The position numbers were made by a program, and so were the translations under genes. Shown here piece after piece: positions 38,770-48,535 of a DNA stretch of 64,000 bases (position 1 is its first letter; each line of letters begins with the position of its first letter). The notes under the pieces are model-generated. The model searched no databases, had not been told where the DNA came from, and worked only from the letters and a program-made list of their open reading frames with translations. Origin of the DNA: Candidatus Endomicrobium procryptotermitis (lineage in GTDB: Bacteria > Elusimicrobiota > Endomicrobiia > Endomicrobiales > Endomicrobiaceae); the NCBI GenBank assembly GCA_031279415.1, contig JAITIP010000018.1:124001-188000 (forward strand). The letters are read 5' to 3'.

Positions 38770-39399
38770 ATGGCAAAAGTGAAAATATGCGGTCTTGCAA
38801 ACTATAATGACGCACTTAACGCCACGAATTTAGGTGCTGATTTTTTAGGATTTCATTTTATAAAAGAATCTCCAAAAAAAGTGTCTGAAAAACTTATCGC
38901 GGGTATAGTTTCCAAGCTGCCACCTTTTGTAACGCCGGTGGGTGTTTTTCTTGGGCAGGAAGAAAATGTTATATATAAAACCGTAAAAAAATGTGGTCTA
39001 AAAAACATACAGTTTAACGGAAGCGAAACTGCGGATTTTTGTAAATCAGTACGTGAGAAACTCGGAGTAAAGGTTTTTAAATATTTTAAACTTGAAGGAG
39101 ATGAAAATGCACTTTTAAAACTTCAGCTGTATTCGGAAAAAGTCGATTATTTTGTAATCGACGTTTCTTATGTTGACGTCGACACCGTAAAATATAATTA
39201 TGAACTTGTGTCAAAAGCAGCGGACTTGAAAGTTCCACTTTTTATTTCCGGAAACATAAAACCCGAAGAAGTTAAAGAGGTGTTAAGCTCTGCCTCTCCT
39301 TTCGGTTTGGATGCAGACACGGGAATCGAAAGGCTTCCGAAAAGAAAAGATTATGACAAAATGAATACATTTATAAGGTATGCTCACGGATTAAAGTAA
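38770..39399 (+). CDS. trpF: TrpF, phosphoribosylanthranilate isomerase
   Basis: TIM-barrel isomerase of tryptophan synthesis. KVKICGLANYNDAL carries the catalytic Cys in KICG; LGADFLGFHF and ISGNIKPEEVKEVL follow. Two motifs differ from the usual ones: QFNGSE where QLHG is common, and LDADTGIERLPKRKDYDKM where SSGVE is common. 209 residues. No other tryptophan genes are in the window; it starts two bases after hisI, so the his cluster carries it. Confidence 0.88.
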   Translation: MAKVKICGLANYNDALNATNLGADFLGFHFIKESPKKVSEKLIAGIVSKLPPFVTPVGVFLGQEENVIYKTVKKCGLKNIQFNGSETADFCKSVREKLGVKVFKYFKLEGDENALLKLQLYSEKVDYFVIDVSYVDVDTVKYNYELVSKAADLKVPLFISGNIKPEEVKEVLSSASPFGLDADTGIERLPKRKDYDKMNTFIRYAHGLK

Positions 39400-39483
39400 T
39401 GGAGAAAGAGATATTTGTCCAGTATTTTTGTTAAAAAAACGATAGACGACAAAAACGCATACAAATTTTTTAAAGGTAATAGG

Positions 39484-40443
39484 ATGAATAATAAAATTGC
39501 AAAAGAGACTCTTGAAATAGAGTCCAAAGCAGTACAAGAACAGCTTAAGCATCTTGACTTTAACTTTGACAGAGCGGTAAGTTTGATAAAAAACTGTAAA
39601 GGAAGAGTCGTGGTTATGGGTTTGGGAAAATCTGGACTTATAGGAAGAAAAATTTCAGCTACAATGTCTTCGGTCGGTATTCCTTCGGCTTTTCTTCATC
39701 CTTCGGAAGGGCTTCACGGCGATATAGGTATGATTATGAGAACCGATGTGGTTATAATGCTTTCCTATTCAGGAGAAACTGATGAGATTAAAAAAGTCTT
39801 GCCTGTTTTGCTGAGAATGAAAATAAAAGTTATAGTTATGAGCGGAAAAGTAAAAGCGTTGGTCTGGAAAGACTGCGGCTGTGTAATAGATTGTAGCGTT
39901 GAAAAAGAAGCATGTCCTTATAATCTTGCGCCTACTTCTTCTACGACAGCTATGCTTGCAATGGGAGATGCCTTGGCACTTACGGTTTCGAATCTGAAAG
40001 GTTTTAAAAGGGAAAATCTCGCGTTGTTGCACCCTCTTGGCGCCATAGGCAAAAAACTTACGATGAAAGTTGGAGACATAATGAGAAAAGGTAAACAAAA
40101 TCCGGTAATAAAACAAAATGCTACCGTAGAAGAAGCTCTTTTGATTATGACAGGAACAAGAATGGGAGCGACGAGCATAGTTGATTCGTCGGGAAAGATT
40201 ACAGGATTTTTTACCGATGGTGATTTAAGAAGGCATTTGCAGCGCGATGAGAAAATATTAAAGAAGAAAATAATCGAAGTTATGACAAGAGATCCTCGTA
40301 CTGTAATGCCTGAAATGATGGCCGTTGAAGCGGCAGAAATTTTAAACAGGTATAATATAGATAATATTCCGGTCGTGAATTCCAAAGGAACCCTTTTGGG
40401 AATTTTGGATCAGGGTGATTTGCTGGCTGAGGGAATATTTTAA
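39484..40443 (+). CDS. kdsD: KdsD/KpsF, arabinose-5-phosphate isomerase
   Basis: Converts ribulose-5-phosphate to arabinose-5-phosphate, the first step toward KDO of LPS. The SIS domain has VVVMGLGKSGLIGRKISATMSS, HPSEGLHGDIGMI and SYSGETDEI. Two CBS domains follow (from about residue 200). I chose the ATG at 39484, which aligns with other KdsD N termini and has AAAGG upstream; a TTG at 39415 would add 23 residues. 319 residues. It supports an LPS-bearing outer membrane. Confidence 0.92.
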   Translation: MNNKIAKETLEIESKAVQEQLKHLDFNFDRAVSLIKNCKGRVVVMGLGKSGLIGRKISATMSSVGIPSAFLHPSEGLHGDIGMIMRTDVVIMLSYSGETDEIKKVLPVLLRMKIKVIVMSGKVKALVWKDCGCVIDCSVEKEACPYNLAPTSSTTAMLAMGDALALTVSNLKGFKRENLALLHPLGAIGKKLTMKVGDIMRKGKQNPVIKQNATVEEALLIMTGTRMGATSIVDSSGKITGFFTDGDLRRHLQRDEKILKKKIIEVMTRDPRTVMPEMMAVEAAEILNRYNIDNIPVVNSKGTLLGILDQGDLLAEGIF

Positions 40444-40514
40444 AAATGCAGTGTGGATAGATAAATTTAAAAAAATTAAAATACACAAAGGCTTAAAAGG
40501 CGTTTGGGGGTAAA

Positions 40515-41321
40515 ATGGTAACAACAACCGAAAAATCATCGACAAAAAAAGGATTCCCGGCGGGAATTTGGACTAAATGTAAAAAATGCGAACAGATATT
40601 TCTTCAAAAAGATTATGAAGAAAATCTCATGGTATGTCCGAAATGCGGATATTATGCGCGTCTTAATGCCCGTAAAAGAATAGAATTTACGGTTGACAAA
40701 GGCACGTTTGTTGAAAGCGATAAAGACATGAAGCCTGTTGATTTTTTAAATTTCCCGGGCTATGCAGAGAAAATAAAAAAATCTTTCTCCAATGAGGCCG
40801 TATTAACAGGAAAAGCCAAAATCGGCGGTTATATCGTTATGATTGCAGTTATGGATTTTGAGTTTATGGGCGGTAGCATGGGCTCGGTTGTAGGTGAAAA
40901 GATAGTAAGAGCGGTCGAAAGCGCAATAGAAAAAAAATGTCCCGTTATAGTGTTTTCGGCTTCAGGAGGAGCGAGAATGCAGGAAGGGATTTTATCTCTT
41001 ATGCAGATGGGCAAGACCAGCGCGGCTCTTGCCAGACTTTCCGACAATGGACTGCCTTTTATTTCAGTGCTTACAGATCCTACGACAGGCGGAGTTGCGG
41101 CAAGTTTTGCCATGCTTGGCGATATAAATATAGCTGAACCCAAAGCTTTAATCGGTTTTGCTGGTCCCAGAGTTATTGAGCAGACTATAAGACAGCAGCT
41201 TCCCGAAGGGTTTCAACTTTCTGAATTTCTTGAAAAACACGGAATGGTGGATATAGTCGTAGAAAGAAAATATTTGAGAGACACAATAATAAAATCATTG
41301 AAGTTTTTTGTTAAGAAATAA
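40515..41321 (+). CDS. accD: AccD, acetyl-CoA carboxylase carboxyltransferase beta subunit
   Basis: Transfers the carboxyl from carboxybiotin to acetyl-CoA together with AccA. The N-terminal zinc ribbon has four Cys ([11 protein letters not shown] and VCPKCGYY). The carboxyltransferase core has [33 protein letters not shown] and [15 protein letters not shown]. 268 residues. folC follows with no gap, a common accD-folC pairing. Confidence 0.96.
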   Translation: MVTTTEKSSTKKGFPAGIWTKCKKCEQIFLQKDYEENLMVCPKCGYYARLNARKRIEFTVDKGTFVESDKDMKPVDFLNFPGYAEKIKKSFSNEAVLTGKAKIGGYIVMIAVMDFEFMGGSMGSVVGEKIVRAVESAIEKKCPVIVFSASGGARMQEGILSLMQMGKTSAALARLSDNGLPFISVLTDPTTGGVAASFAMLGDINIAEPKALIGFAGPRVIEQTIRQQLPEGFQLSEFLEKHGMVDIVVERKYLRDTIIKSLKFFVKK

Positions 41322-42566
41322 ATGTTTTTTGATTCTTTAAAAGAATATGAAGCAATGAAGCCAGGCCTTACGAGAATTAAAAGATTCCTAAATACTGCGG
41401 GCAATCCGCAGGAATCTTTTAAATGTGTTCATATAGCCGGCACTAACGGAAAAGGTTCTACAGCAGTATTGGCAGCAAACGCTTGCATTGAGAGCGGATA
41501 CAAAACAGCTTTGTATACTTCACCTCATTTGAAGGATATAACTGAAAGAATAAAAATTAACGGCAGGAATATACCGAAAAAAATTTTTGAAAACATTGCC
41601 GAAAACTATTTGTCTTTGGCGGAGAAATGCAAATTAACGTATTTTGAATATTTAACGGCAATCGCTTTTATATATTTTGCTCGTGAAAAAGTTGAAATTG
41701 CTTTTATTGAAGCCGGTCTCGGCGGAAGATTTGATGCCACAAACGTAATTAAAAATCCGCTTGCATGCATAATAACTTCGATAGCTTTCGATCATAGAGA
41801 AATTCTCGGCAGCAGCATATCAAAAATATCTTTTGAAAAGGCCGGAATTATCAAAAAAAATGCAGATGTAATATGCGGAAAGCTTTCAAAAACCGCTTTA
41901 AATGTAATAAAAACTAAAGCTGAACCGTTTATTTTCAATGGTGATTTTGAAGCGGTAAACGTACACTTTGATGATAAAAATTTCAAATGGCAGTTTGATT
42001 ACCGCGGTTTAAACAGATATATAAAAAATATAAAACTTTCTCTACGCGGAAGACATCAAGTCATAAACGCGGCCGTTGCGGCCTGTTGTGCTGAAATTAT
42101 TCAAGAGAAAGGTTTTGCCATAAATTCATCCGCGTTAAAACGCAGCTTTCTTAAAACGAAGTGGCCCGCAAGATTTGATGTCAGAAAAGTTAAGTTTAAA
42201 AATAAATGCTTTAAACTTATTATAGATGGCGCACATAATCAACAGGCAATAGAAGCATTTCTTGACACTTTAGAAGTTTACGAAAAGAAGAAGATCGATT
42301 TTCTGTTTGCCGCGATGAAAGAGAAAGAATACAAAAAAATTATAGAAAAAATCTTTCCTTATTCGGATAAAATTATTTTGGTAAAGCTTAAAAATGGCAG
42401 AGCTGCAGGTGTCTCGGAACTAGAGAAAGAATTTTTAAAATATAAACCGAAGAAAAAAGTTTTTACCGTAGAAAGTGCCGCCGATGCATTTGAAATTCTT
42501 AAAGACGGGGAGTCTGCCGCGGTTGTAGGCTCTTTTTATCTGGCAGGCGAACTTTTAAAAATATAA
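41322..42566 (+). CDS. folC: FolC, folylpolyglutamate/dihydrofolate synthase
   Basis: Mur-ligase-family enzyme adding glutamate to folates. The P-loop is HIAGTNGKGSTAVL. YTSPHLKDITERIKING and EAGLGGRFDATNVI are the folate/ATP signatures, and IIDGAHNQQAIEAFL is the C-terminal domain motif. 414 residues. The ATG directly follows the accD stop codon. Confidence 0.94.
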   Translation: MFFDSLKEYEAMKPGLTRIKRFLNTAGNPQESFKCVHIAGTNGKGSTAVLAANACIESGYKTALYTSPHLKDITERIKINGRNIPKKIFENIAENYLSLAEKCKLTYFEYLTAIAFIYFAREKVEIAFIEAGLGGRFDATNVIKNPLACIITSIAFDHREILGSSISKISFEKAGIIKKNADVICGKLSKTALNVIKTKAEPFIFNGDFEAVNVHFDDKNFKWQFDYRGLNRYIKNIKLSLRGRHQVINAAVAACCAEIIQEKGFAINSSALKRSFLKTKWPARFDVRKVKFKNKCFKLIIDGAHNQQAIEAFLDTLEVYEKKKIDFLFAAMKEKEYKKIIEKIFPYSDKIILVKLKNGRAAGVSELEKEFLKYKPKKKVFTVESAADAFEILKDGESAAVVGSFYLAGELLKI

Positions 42567-42583
42567 ATAATAAGGACTAGAAA

Positions 42584-43528
42584 ATGGCAAAAAAACTCTA
42601 TCTCGGCATAGATATGGGCGGAACGAATATTAAAATTGCGATAGTTAACTCTAAAGGTCTAATTATTGAAGAAACTATGATAAGAACCGATTTGGCTCAA
42701 ATCCCGTTAAAGCTAGTCCAAGACATAATAAATCAAGCTTCCTCATTAAAAAATTATTCTAATACAAAAAATATTGGCATAGGTATTGCCGGTGATGTTG
42801 ATTGCGATAGAGGCATCGTAAGGTTTTCACCAAATATACCGAAATGGAAAAACATCAAACTTAAAAAAATAATTGAAAAACTCACAAAAAAAAGCGTTTT
42901 TGTGGATAATGATGCCAATACCGCGGCTATAGGTGCTTTTTGGCTTGATGCTAAAGGAAAATCCAATAACTTGGTATGCATAACTTTGGGAACTGGTGTC
43001 GGTGGCGGTTTAATTTTTGGCAAAAAACTCTATAGAGGAACTACTTGTACGGCCGGCGAAATAGGGCATATTACTGTAGAACCCGGAGGACGCAAATGCA
43101 AATGCGGAAATTGCGGTTGCGTGGAAACATATGTGGGCGCAAATTATATAACTCAATACTGCACAGATTATTTAAATATGAATAAATCAAAAATAATAGA
43201 TGAGATGACAGGTAAAGATTATTCTAAAATAACGCCGAAAGTGCTTCATGAGGCCGCATTAAAAGGCGATAAGTCCGCTGTTGAAATTTGGAAATATATC
43301 GGAGGAAAGTTAGGTATTTTGCTTGCCGACGTATTAAATTTTGTTAATCCTGATACGATAATATTGTGCGGCGGAGTAAGTCATGCAGGAAGATTTTTAA
43401 CTGATCCTGCGAAAAAAGAAATGAAAACAAGAGCTTTTAAATCAGCGCAGAAAGCTTGTAAATTAAAAGTGTCTAATTACACGAGCAAACTCGGCGTAGT
43501 AGGTGCCGCCATGCTTGCCGATCAATAA
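42584..43528 (+). CDS. ROK-family sugar kinase (glucokinase-like)
   Basis: Phosphorylates a hexose, probably glucose. The N-terminal ATP loop is LGIDMGGTNIKIAIV. VDNDANTAAIGAFW contains the catalytic Asp, ITLGTGVGGGLI the second ATP loop, and CKCGNCGCVETYVG the ROK zinc-binding motif. 314 residues. No HTH domain, so a kinase rather than a ROK repressor. Confidence 0.9.
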   Translation: MAKKLYLGIDMGGTNIKIAIVNSKGLIIEETMIRTDLAQIPLKLVQDIINQASSLKNYSNTKNIGIGIAGDVDCDRGIVRFSPNIPKWKNIKLKKIIEKLTKKSVFVDNDANTAAIGAFWLDAKGKSNNLVCITLGTGVGGGLIFGKKLYRGTTCTAGEIGHITVEPGGRKCKCGNCGCVETYVGANYITQYCTDYLNMNKSKIIDEMTGKDYSKITPKVLHEAALKGDKSAVEIWKYIGGKLGILLADVLNFVNPDTIILCGGVSHAGRFLTDPAKKEMKTRAFKSAQKACKLKVSNYTSKLGVVGAAMLADQ

Positions 43529-43534
43529 GTTTCG

Positions 43535-45601
43535 ATGAAAACTGCTGCTTCAAGAAAAATTATTCCTTTTGTATTAATTTTGGCTTCGGTTGTTTGTGCC
43601 TATGCTTATCAAGTGGACATTTCTGCTGATAATCTTCAATACGATCAAAATTGCGGCATAATTACTGCGGAAGGCAATGTCGTTTTGGTATGGCAGGACA
43701 AAGAGGTAAAATCGGATTATGTGGAATTTCTTATAGAAGAAAAGATTATGAACGCCATGGGACATGTGCGCATAGAGGAAGATGGCAATTCTTTTTTTGC
43801 TGAAAGCATAACATATAAATATGATGACGAAACAGGTGAGATAAGGGAATCTATGGCTTATTCATCGATAATTTTTATGCGTTCGAAAAGCATGGACAGG
43901 AAAGGTAAAAACACTTTTGCTGTAAACAATATAACCATATCAAACTGTGATTTAGACGAACCTCACGCGTATTTTAAATCGAAAAAGGGAAAGATAACGC
44001 TCAATGAAAGGGTAACTATATATAATGCCGTATTTTATATAGGCAAAATCCCTATTTTCTATCTTCCTATCGTTACAAAATCTTTAAAAGGCGGAAAGGG
44101 CATTTCTTCAAAATTTATTTACGGAGCTGAACCCGGTTTTACAAATAACGGAGGAATATCTGTAAAATCGTTTGTGCAATATCAATTTACGGATTCCTTT
44201 AAGGGAAAAGCCGTGCTTGATTATTATGGCACTAGAGGCTGGGGGTATGGTACTGAATTTGATTATTATTCTTCCAATGCAAAAGGAACGATTTATGCGT
44301 ATTATATAAAGGATTTAACCGCCGGATATAACAGATGGACATTGCGTCCTAATTATTGGCATAAAATTAATAAAAATTGGACTATTCAGTCTCAGGCTGA
44401 ACTTATAAGCGACGAAAGTTTTAATAATTATTACAACGATGATTGGAACAGAGTAATGAGCACTTTGCATTCTTATTTTTCAATCACCAGACAGGGAAAA
44501 AGCACAAATCTTTTAATAGCAGCAGACAGAGTCGATACCTATGACAGTATCAAAGGCGATTATGAAACTACTTCAATAACTCTCCCCAAAGTTACTTTCA
44601 ACATTTATCCCAAAAAAATACTGTGGGATTTAGTCAATAATTTTACATTTAATTATGCAAATATGTATAAAAGATATACAGCCGTTGATCCATTTTACAA
44701 AAACACAGTCGATGCAACTTATACTGTTGCCAGGGATTTTAAATTTGGCAGAAAGTTTACGTTAAAACCTTCTTTGGGCATAACGGAAAACTGGTATGAC
44801 AAAGATGATTATGGCAATGAAGACAACAGTTTTAATACCAGATATTTTGCGACTTTAAATTCACGTTTGAGAGTTACGCGCTGGATGGACTGGAATCTTG
44901 CTTATAACGTGCGCATAAGAAGCGCCAGAAACTCTTTTAAAATAGATGATGATTCTAATGAACACAATGATTATGGCATTGAAACAAACTCCCTTTCGTT
45001 TACGAATTACATGTATATAGGCAACAGGACTACGGTACGCAATTTTACATCTTATAATTTTGTCGATTACAAAACCGTCCAACCAGTAAGATGGTCGCCT
45101 CTTACTACGGAAATAATTTATACGCCTAAACATTATATGACAGTATATTTAAAGCAAACCCAATCCATATCCCCGTTTTTGTTTAAATCGGCTCAACTGG
45201 ACATTACTTTAGGAGAAATCGAAAAAGTTTATTTTAATTTAGGCGTTTTTTACCAGTATTACGATGAAAAACTCAATCCCTCAATGGCTTACAGAAATCA
45301 AGAAATAGATAATATCATAGGCTTCGGACTTTGGCTTAATCCAAAATGGCGGCTGGACTATAATATAAGAATAACTTCGAGAATTGATAAGATATATTCG
45401 AGAATGAACGAGCACGAATTCAAAATATATAGAGATATGCATTGTTATAATTTTGGGCTTACGTGGAAAATAAGAGGAATATATCATGAAGTTTTTTTCA
45501 AATTTGATTTAAAAACGAATATGCCTTTTTCAAGAACATCAGATGTACGGAGACAGGTCGACGCAAATGAAAGCGCTGAAATCTTTTATCCTTGGCGTTA
45601 A
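43535..45601 (+). CDS. lptD: LptD-like LPS-assembly outer-membrane protein
   Basis: Outer-membrane translocon that inserts LPS. Signal peptide at residues 1 to about 24. An OstA/LptA-like beta-jellyroll domain follows (ISADNLQYDQNCGIITAEGN, EVKSDYVEFLI), then NITISNCDLDEPHAYFKSKK, the LptD-type region joining jellyroll to barrel, and a long aromatic beta-barrel-like region. 688 residues, somewhat short for LptD. No LptE partner is recognised nearby. I favour LptD over a plain LptA-domain porin. Confidence 0.82.
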   Translation: MKTAASRKIIPFVLILASVVCAYAYQVDISADNLQYDQNCGIITAEGNVVLVWQDKEVKSDYVEFLIEEKIMNAMGHVRIEEDGNSFFAESITYKYDDETGEIRESMAYSSIIFMRSKSMDRKGKNTFAVNNITISNCDLDEPHAYFKSKKGKITLNERVTIYNAVFYIGKIPIFYLPIVTKSLKGGKGISSKFIYGAEPGFTNNGGISVKSFVQYQFTDSFKGKAVLDYYGTRGWGYGTEFDYYSSNAKGTIYAYYIKDLTAGYNRWTLRPNYWHKINKNWTIQSQAELISDESFNNYYNDDWNRVMSTLHSYFSITRQGKSTNLLIAADRVDTYDSIKGDYETTSITLPKVTFNIYPKKILWDLVNNFTFNYANMYKRYTAVDPFYKNTVDATYTVARDFKFGRKFTLKPSLGITENWYDKDDYGNEDNSFNTRYFATLNSRLRVTRWMDWNLAYNVRIRSARNSFKIDDDSNEHNDYGIETNSLSFTNYMYIGNRTTVRNFTSYNFVDYKTVQPVRWSPLTTEIIYTPKHYMTVYLKQTQSISPFLFKSAQLDITLGEIEKVYFNLGVFYQYYDEKLNPSMAYRNQEIDNIIGFGLWLNPKWRLDYNIRITSRIDKIYSRMNEHEFKIYRDMHCYNFGLTWKIRGIYHEVFFKFDLKTNMPFSRTSDVRRQVDANESAEIFYPWR

Positions 45602-45643
45602 TTAAAAAGTTTATGCCATAATATAAAATAATCGGAGAAATAA

Positions 45644-46663
45644 ATGGAACTATTAGTAACTGGAGGAGCGGGATTTATAGGGTCTAATTTTATAAGGTAT
45701 ATTTTAAATAAGTATCCAAAATATAAAATCATTAATTATGATAAGCTTACCTATGCCGGCAATTTGGATAATTTGAGAGATGTTGAAAAAGACCGTCGTT
45801 ATAAATTTGTTAAAGGCGATATATGCGATTTCAATCTTGTAAACAAATATATTAAAAATGCCTCTGCTGTTATTAATTTTGCAGCGGAAACGCATGTTGA
45901 CCGCTCGATTTTAAGCGCCGATGAGTTCATAAAAACTGCGGTTAATGGAACGTTCTCTCTTTTGGAATCCTCAAGAGCAAATAAAATAAAGAAGTTTATT
46001 CATATTTCTACCGATGAGGTGTATGGAAGCATTTTGAAAGGCTCTTTTACGGAAGAATCTCCACTGTGTCCCAACAGTCCGTACTCTGCTGCAAAAGCGT
46101 CTTCAGATATGTTGGTGCGTTCTTATTTTGTCACTTATGGACTGCCGGCAATTATTACAAGGTGTTCAAATAATTACGGGCCTTATCAGTACCCTGAAAA
46201 AGTTATTCCTCTATTTGTCACAAACGCCATCGATAATAAAGAGCTTCCTTTATACGGAGACGGTAAAAATGTAAGAGACTGGCTTTACGTTTTAGATCAT
46301 TGCAGGGCAATAGACATAATTCTTCACAAAGGCAAAGATGGTGAGGTTTACAATATAGGCGGTGGCGCTGAGATGAGAAATATAGATCTTACAAAAAAAG
46401 TTCTTAAAATCATGCGCAAACCTTTATCCCTGATAAAAAAAGTTTCCGACAGAGCTGGGCATGACAGAAGGTATTCCATAGACTGTTCCAAGCTTGAAAA
46501 GCTAGGATACAAACCTGCATATACATTTGAAAAAGCTCTGGCAGAAACAATAAACTGGTACATGGAAAACACATGGCTTTGGCGTAAACTCAAAGATAAA
46601 GATTATAAAAAATATTATTTGAAACAATATAAATTAAGATATATCAGACCGGAACAAATCTGA
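45644..46663 (+). CDS. rfbB: RfbB, dTDP-glucose 4,6-dehydratase
   Basis: First committed step from dTDP-glucose to dTDP-rhamnose and other 6-deoxysugars. TGGAGFIGSNFIRYILNKYP binds NAD. The catalytic Thr-Asp-Glu are in ISTDEVYG and the Tyr/Lys in YSAAKASSD. NYGPYQYPEKVIPLF and NVRDWLYVLDHCRAI are specific to this enzyme. 339 residues. No rfbA, rfbC or rfbD is next to it. Confidence 0.95.
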   Translation: MELLVTGGAGFIGSNFIRYILNKYPKYKIINYDKLTYAGNLDNLRDVEKDRRYKFVKGDICDFNLVNKYIKNASAVINFAAETHVDRSILSADEFIKTAVNGTFSLLESSRANKIKKFIHISTDEVYGSILKGSFTEESPLCPNSPYSAAKASSDMLVRSYFVTYGLPAIITRCSNNYGPYQYPEKVIPLFVTNAIDNKELPLYGDGKNVRDWLYVLDHCRAIDIILHKGKDGEVYNIGGGAEMRNIDLTKKVLKIMRKPLSLIKKVSDRAGHDRRYSIDCSKLEKLGYKPAYTFEKALAETINWYMENTWLWRKLKDKDYKKYYLKQYKLRYIRPEQI

Positions 46664-46815
46664 AAGTTTGATTTGGAAATGATTAAAAAATTCTCAAAAA
46701 CGATTATTGTTGACGGGAAAATATTTATGGCATACGCAATATGCGTGAAAAAGGATTTGAATGTCACACCGCAGGAAAACACCCTTTCTTAAAAAGATTT
46801 GAATATTTTAAATAA
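46664..46815 (+). pseudogene. C-terminal relic of UDP-glucose 6-dehydrogenase
   Basis: Directly after rfbB one frame reads FDLEMIKKFSKTIIVDGK, and after a frameshift in the run GGGAAAATATT continues NIYGIRNMREKGFE and ends KHPFLKRFEYFK at a TAA. This matches the end of UDP-glucose dehydrogenases (D-G-R-N-I-Y-D-P-x-x-M-R-E-x-G-F-x-Y). The missing A explains the frame change. The rest of the gene, including the NAD and active-site domains, is gone. Confidence 0.75.
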
Positions 46816-46860
46816 ATAATATAAAATCTTGTAAACTAATCATTTTAAATAGTATATAAC

Positions 46861-47400
46861 ATGATTGATTATAAATTTTTTAAAAAGAATAAAGGGCAAG
46901 CTCTGGTAGAAGCTGCTTTAACAGCTCCGTTGATAGTTTTTTTTCTTTTCACGATTGTATGGTTTGGGCAGATAATGTTGACATGGCAACAACTTGTCAG
47001 CGCGGCTAGGTACGGCACAGACTTAATTGCCTATACTCCTTATAGTAAAGAAGAAATCAAAAAGGATATAGTCAATTATCTTTGTCACGGAAATAATATA
47101 GGCAGAATACTGTCGAGAGATCCAGATGATTTGGATGTAAAAGTCGAAATAAATGATTTAGAACGCCCGATAGATTTCACATTATCTATCGATAATATAG
47201 GTGCATTTAATCCTATAAATATTTTAGAGATGGTAATGGATTCTAATCCTATAGTTCCCGCAATGTCTTATGTAGAAATTAAATACAGGCATAAAATTCC
47301 ATTTATTCTGAGATTTTATAGAGAAGAAATATATATAAAAACGCGTCTTGAAGTTTTGGCCGATTCAGGCGCCCCGAAAAGCAACAGGAGAAGAAGATAA
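46861..47400 (+). CDS. TadE-like pilus assembly pseudopilin
   Basis: Minor pseudopilin of Tad/Flp pilus systems. A short basic N terminus ends in KGQALVEAALTAPLIVFFLF, the TadE-type pattern with Glu5-like residue and hydrophobic helix. The periplasmic remainder has no known domain. 179 residues; first gene of the tad locus. The ATG has no clear SD. TATATA two bases before the ATG is too close to be its promoter. Confidence 0.8.
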   Translation: MIDYKFFKKNKGQALVEAALTAPLIVFFLFTIVWFGQIMLTWQQLVSAARYGTDLIAYTPYSKEEIKKDIVNYLCHGNNIGRILSRDPDDLDVKVEINDLERPIDFTLSIDNIGAFNPINILEMVMDSNPIVPAMSYVEIKYRHKIPFILRFYREEIYIKTRLEVLADSGAPKSNRRRR

Positions 47401-47490
47401 AAAATCCGTTTGATTTACAATTAGGCGGTTAGACTCGAATAATATTAAAAGACTTGCACAATGCAATATGATCTAAACAGGGAGGTTAAA

Positions 47491-47661
47491 ATGTTCAGAT
47501 TTCTCAGAAGCAGAAGAGGGCAGGGTATGGTCGAATACATACTTATAGTGGCCGTGGTTGTCGGAATTGTTTTTGTAGCTTATAAAGCTATGGGTGGAAA
47601 TGTAAAAACACAGTTTACAAACGCTTCAAATAAAATTGCTACTGCACATGTTCCGGATTAA
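47491..47661 (+). CDS. Flp/Fap-type major pilin
   Basis: Small pilin of 56 residues: FRFLRSRRGQGMVEYILIV, where the basic leader ends in Gly and is followed by the conserved Glu-Tyr of Flp pilins, then a hydrophobic helix and a short C-terminal tail. The ATG at 47491 has GGGAGG upstream; an earlier in-frame ATG at 47461 lacks an SD. The prepilin peptidase TadV is not in the window. Confidence 0.85.
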   Translation: MFRFLRSRRGQGMVEYILIVAVVVGIVFVAYKAMGGNVKTQFTNASNKIATAHVPD

Positions 47662-47680
47662 TCCGTAGGAATATTTGCTT

Positions 47681-48529
47681 ATGAAAAAATCAATTTTAAT
47701 TGCAATTATTTTTGCGATTTTGGCTGTATTTTTTGCCTATACTTATCTTTCCAATCTTGAAAGCACGTACAGAACTATGGCTGAACCCATAACGGTTGTA
47801 ATCGCCAATCAAAAAATCAGTCAAGGCTCGGTAATAACAAAAGAGATGTTATTAGAAAAGAAAGTTCCAAAAGAGTACGTGCAGCCTAAAGCTTTTGCCA
47901 CAATAAATAATTTATTTACAAAAGAAGGAAAGTCCATTTATATTTCTTTAAACACCGTTGAAGCCGGCGAGCAAATAATGTCCACAAAAGTTTCAAGAGC
48001 AAACGCCGAGACCGGAATAGTCAATATTATTCCCGAAGGTTATAAAGCTTTGGCCGTAAATTTTGATGTGGAAAGTTCAAACGTTATCACTCCCGGCAGT
48101 AGAATAGATATTTTGAGCGTTATCGAATATGAGGACACAGATGGTAAAATGCAGGAATCGATATTTATGATAGCTCAAAATATTTTGGTTTTAGCAGTCG
48201 GAAACAATTATCTTGGTTCAGTCGCTCAAAAAAATGACGATGAGTCAAGACGTGGATCGATAATCACGCTTGCAGTAACTATTGAAGAAGCGCAGACTAT
48301 AATGCTTGCCGCAGATAACGGCAGTCTTAAATATATTATACGTCCAGCAGGCGACAGTGAAATTTATAGTATTAAACCTATGAAAATTTCCGATGTTATA
48401 AAAGATATTTCAACAATTGCTGTTCGGCAAAAATCCGCTTTCGGAAACGATAAAGAAGATATAAAAGCGATGAAACAACGTCAGAAAGAAGCTTTAGAAA
48501 TGATAAATAAATACGCAAATCAGAAATAG
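47681..48529 (+). CDS. cpaB: CpaB/RcpC-like pilus assembly protein
   Basis: Tad secretion component associated with the outer-membrane pore. One N-terminal membrane anchor is followed by a SAF domain (ITVVIANQKISQGSVITKEM) and the CpaB beta domain (IIPEGYKALAVNFDVESSNVI; GSRIDILSVIEY). 282 residues. ATG chosen at 47681, since the TTG at 47675 adds nothing. Between the pilin and the ATPase, as in other tad loci. Confidence 0.87.
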   Translation: MKKSILIAIIFAILAVFFAYTYLSNLESTYRTMAEPITVVIANQKISQGSVITKEMLLEKKVPKEYVQPKAFATINNLFTKEGKSIYISLNTVEAGEQIMSTKVSRANAETGIVNIIPEGYKALAVNFDVESSNVITPGSRIDILSVIEYEDTDGKMQESIFMIAQNILVLAVGNNYLGSVAQKNDDESRRGSIITLAVTIEEAQTIMLAADNGSLKYIIRPAGDSEIYSIKPMKISDVIKDISTIAVRQKSAFGNDKEDIKAMKQRQKEALEMINKYANQK

Positions 48530-48535
48530 GTAAAA

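Noticed and set aside
46829-46860. TTGTAA-18-TATATA as promoter of the tad locus
   Set aside because: The -10-like box ends two bases before the TadE ATG, so transcription would begin inside the coding region; no downstream ATG is a better start.
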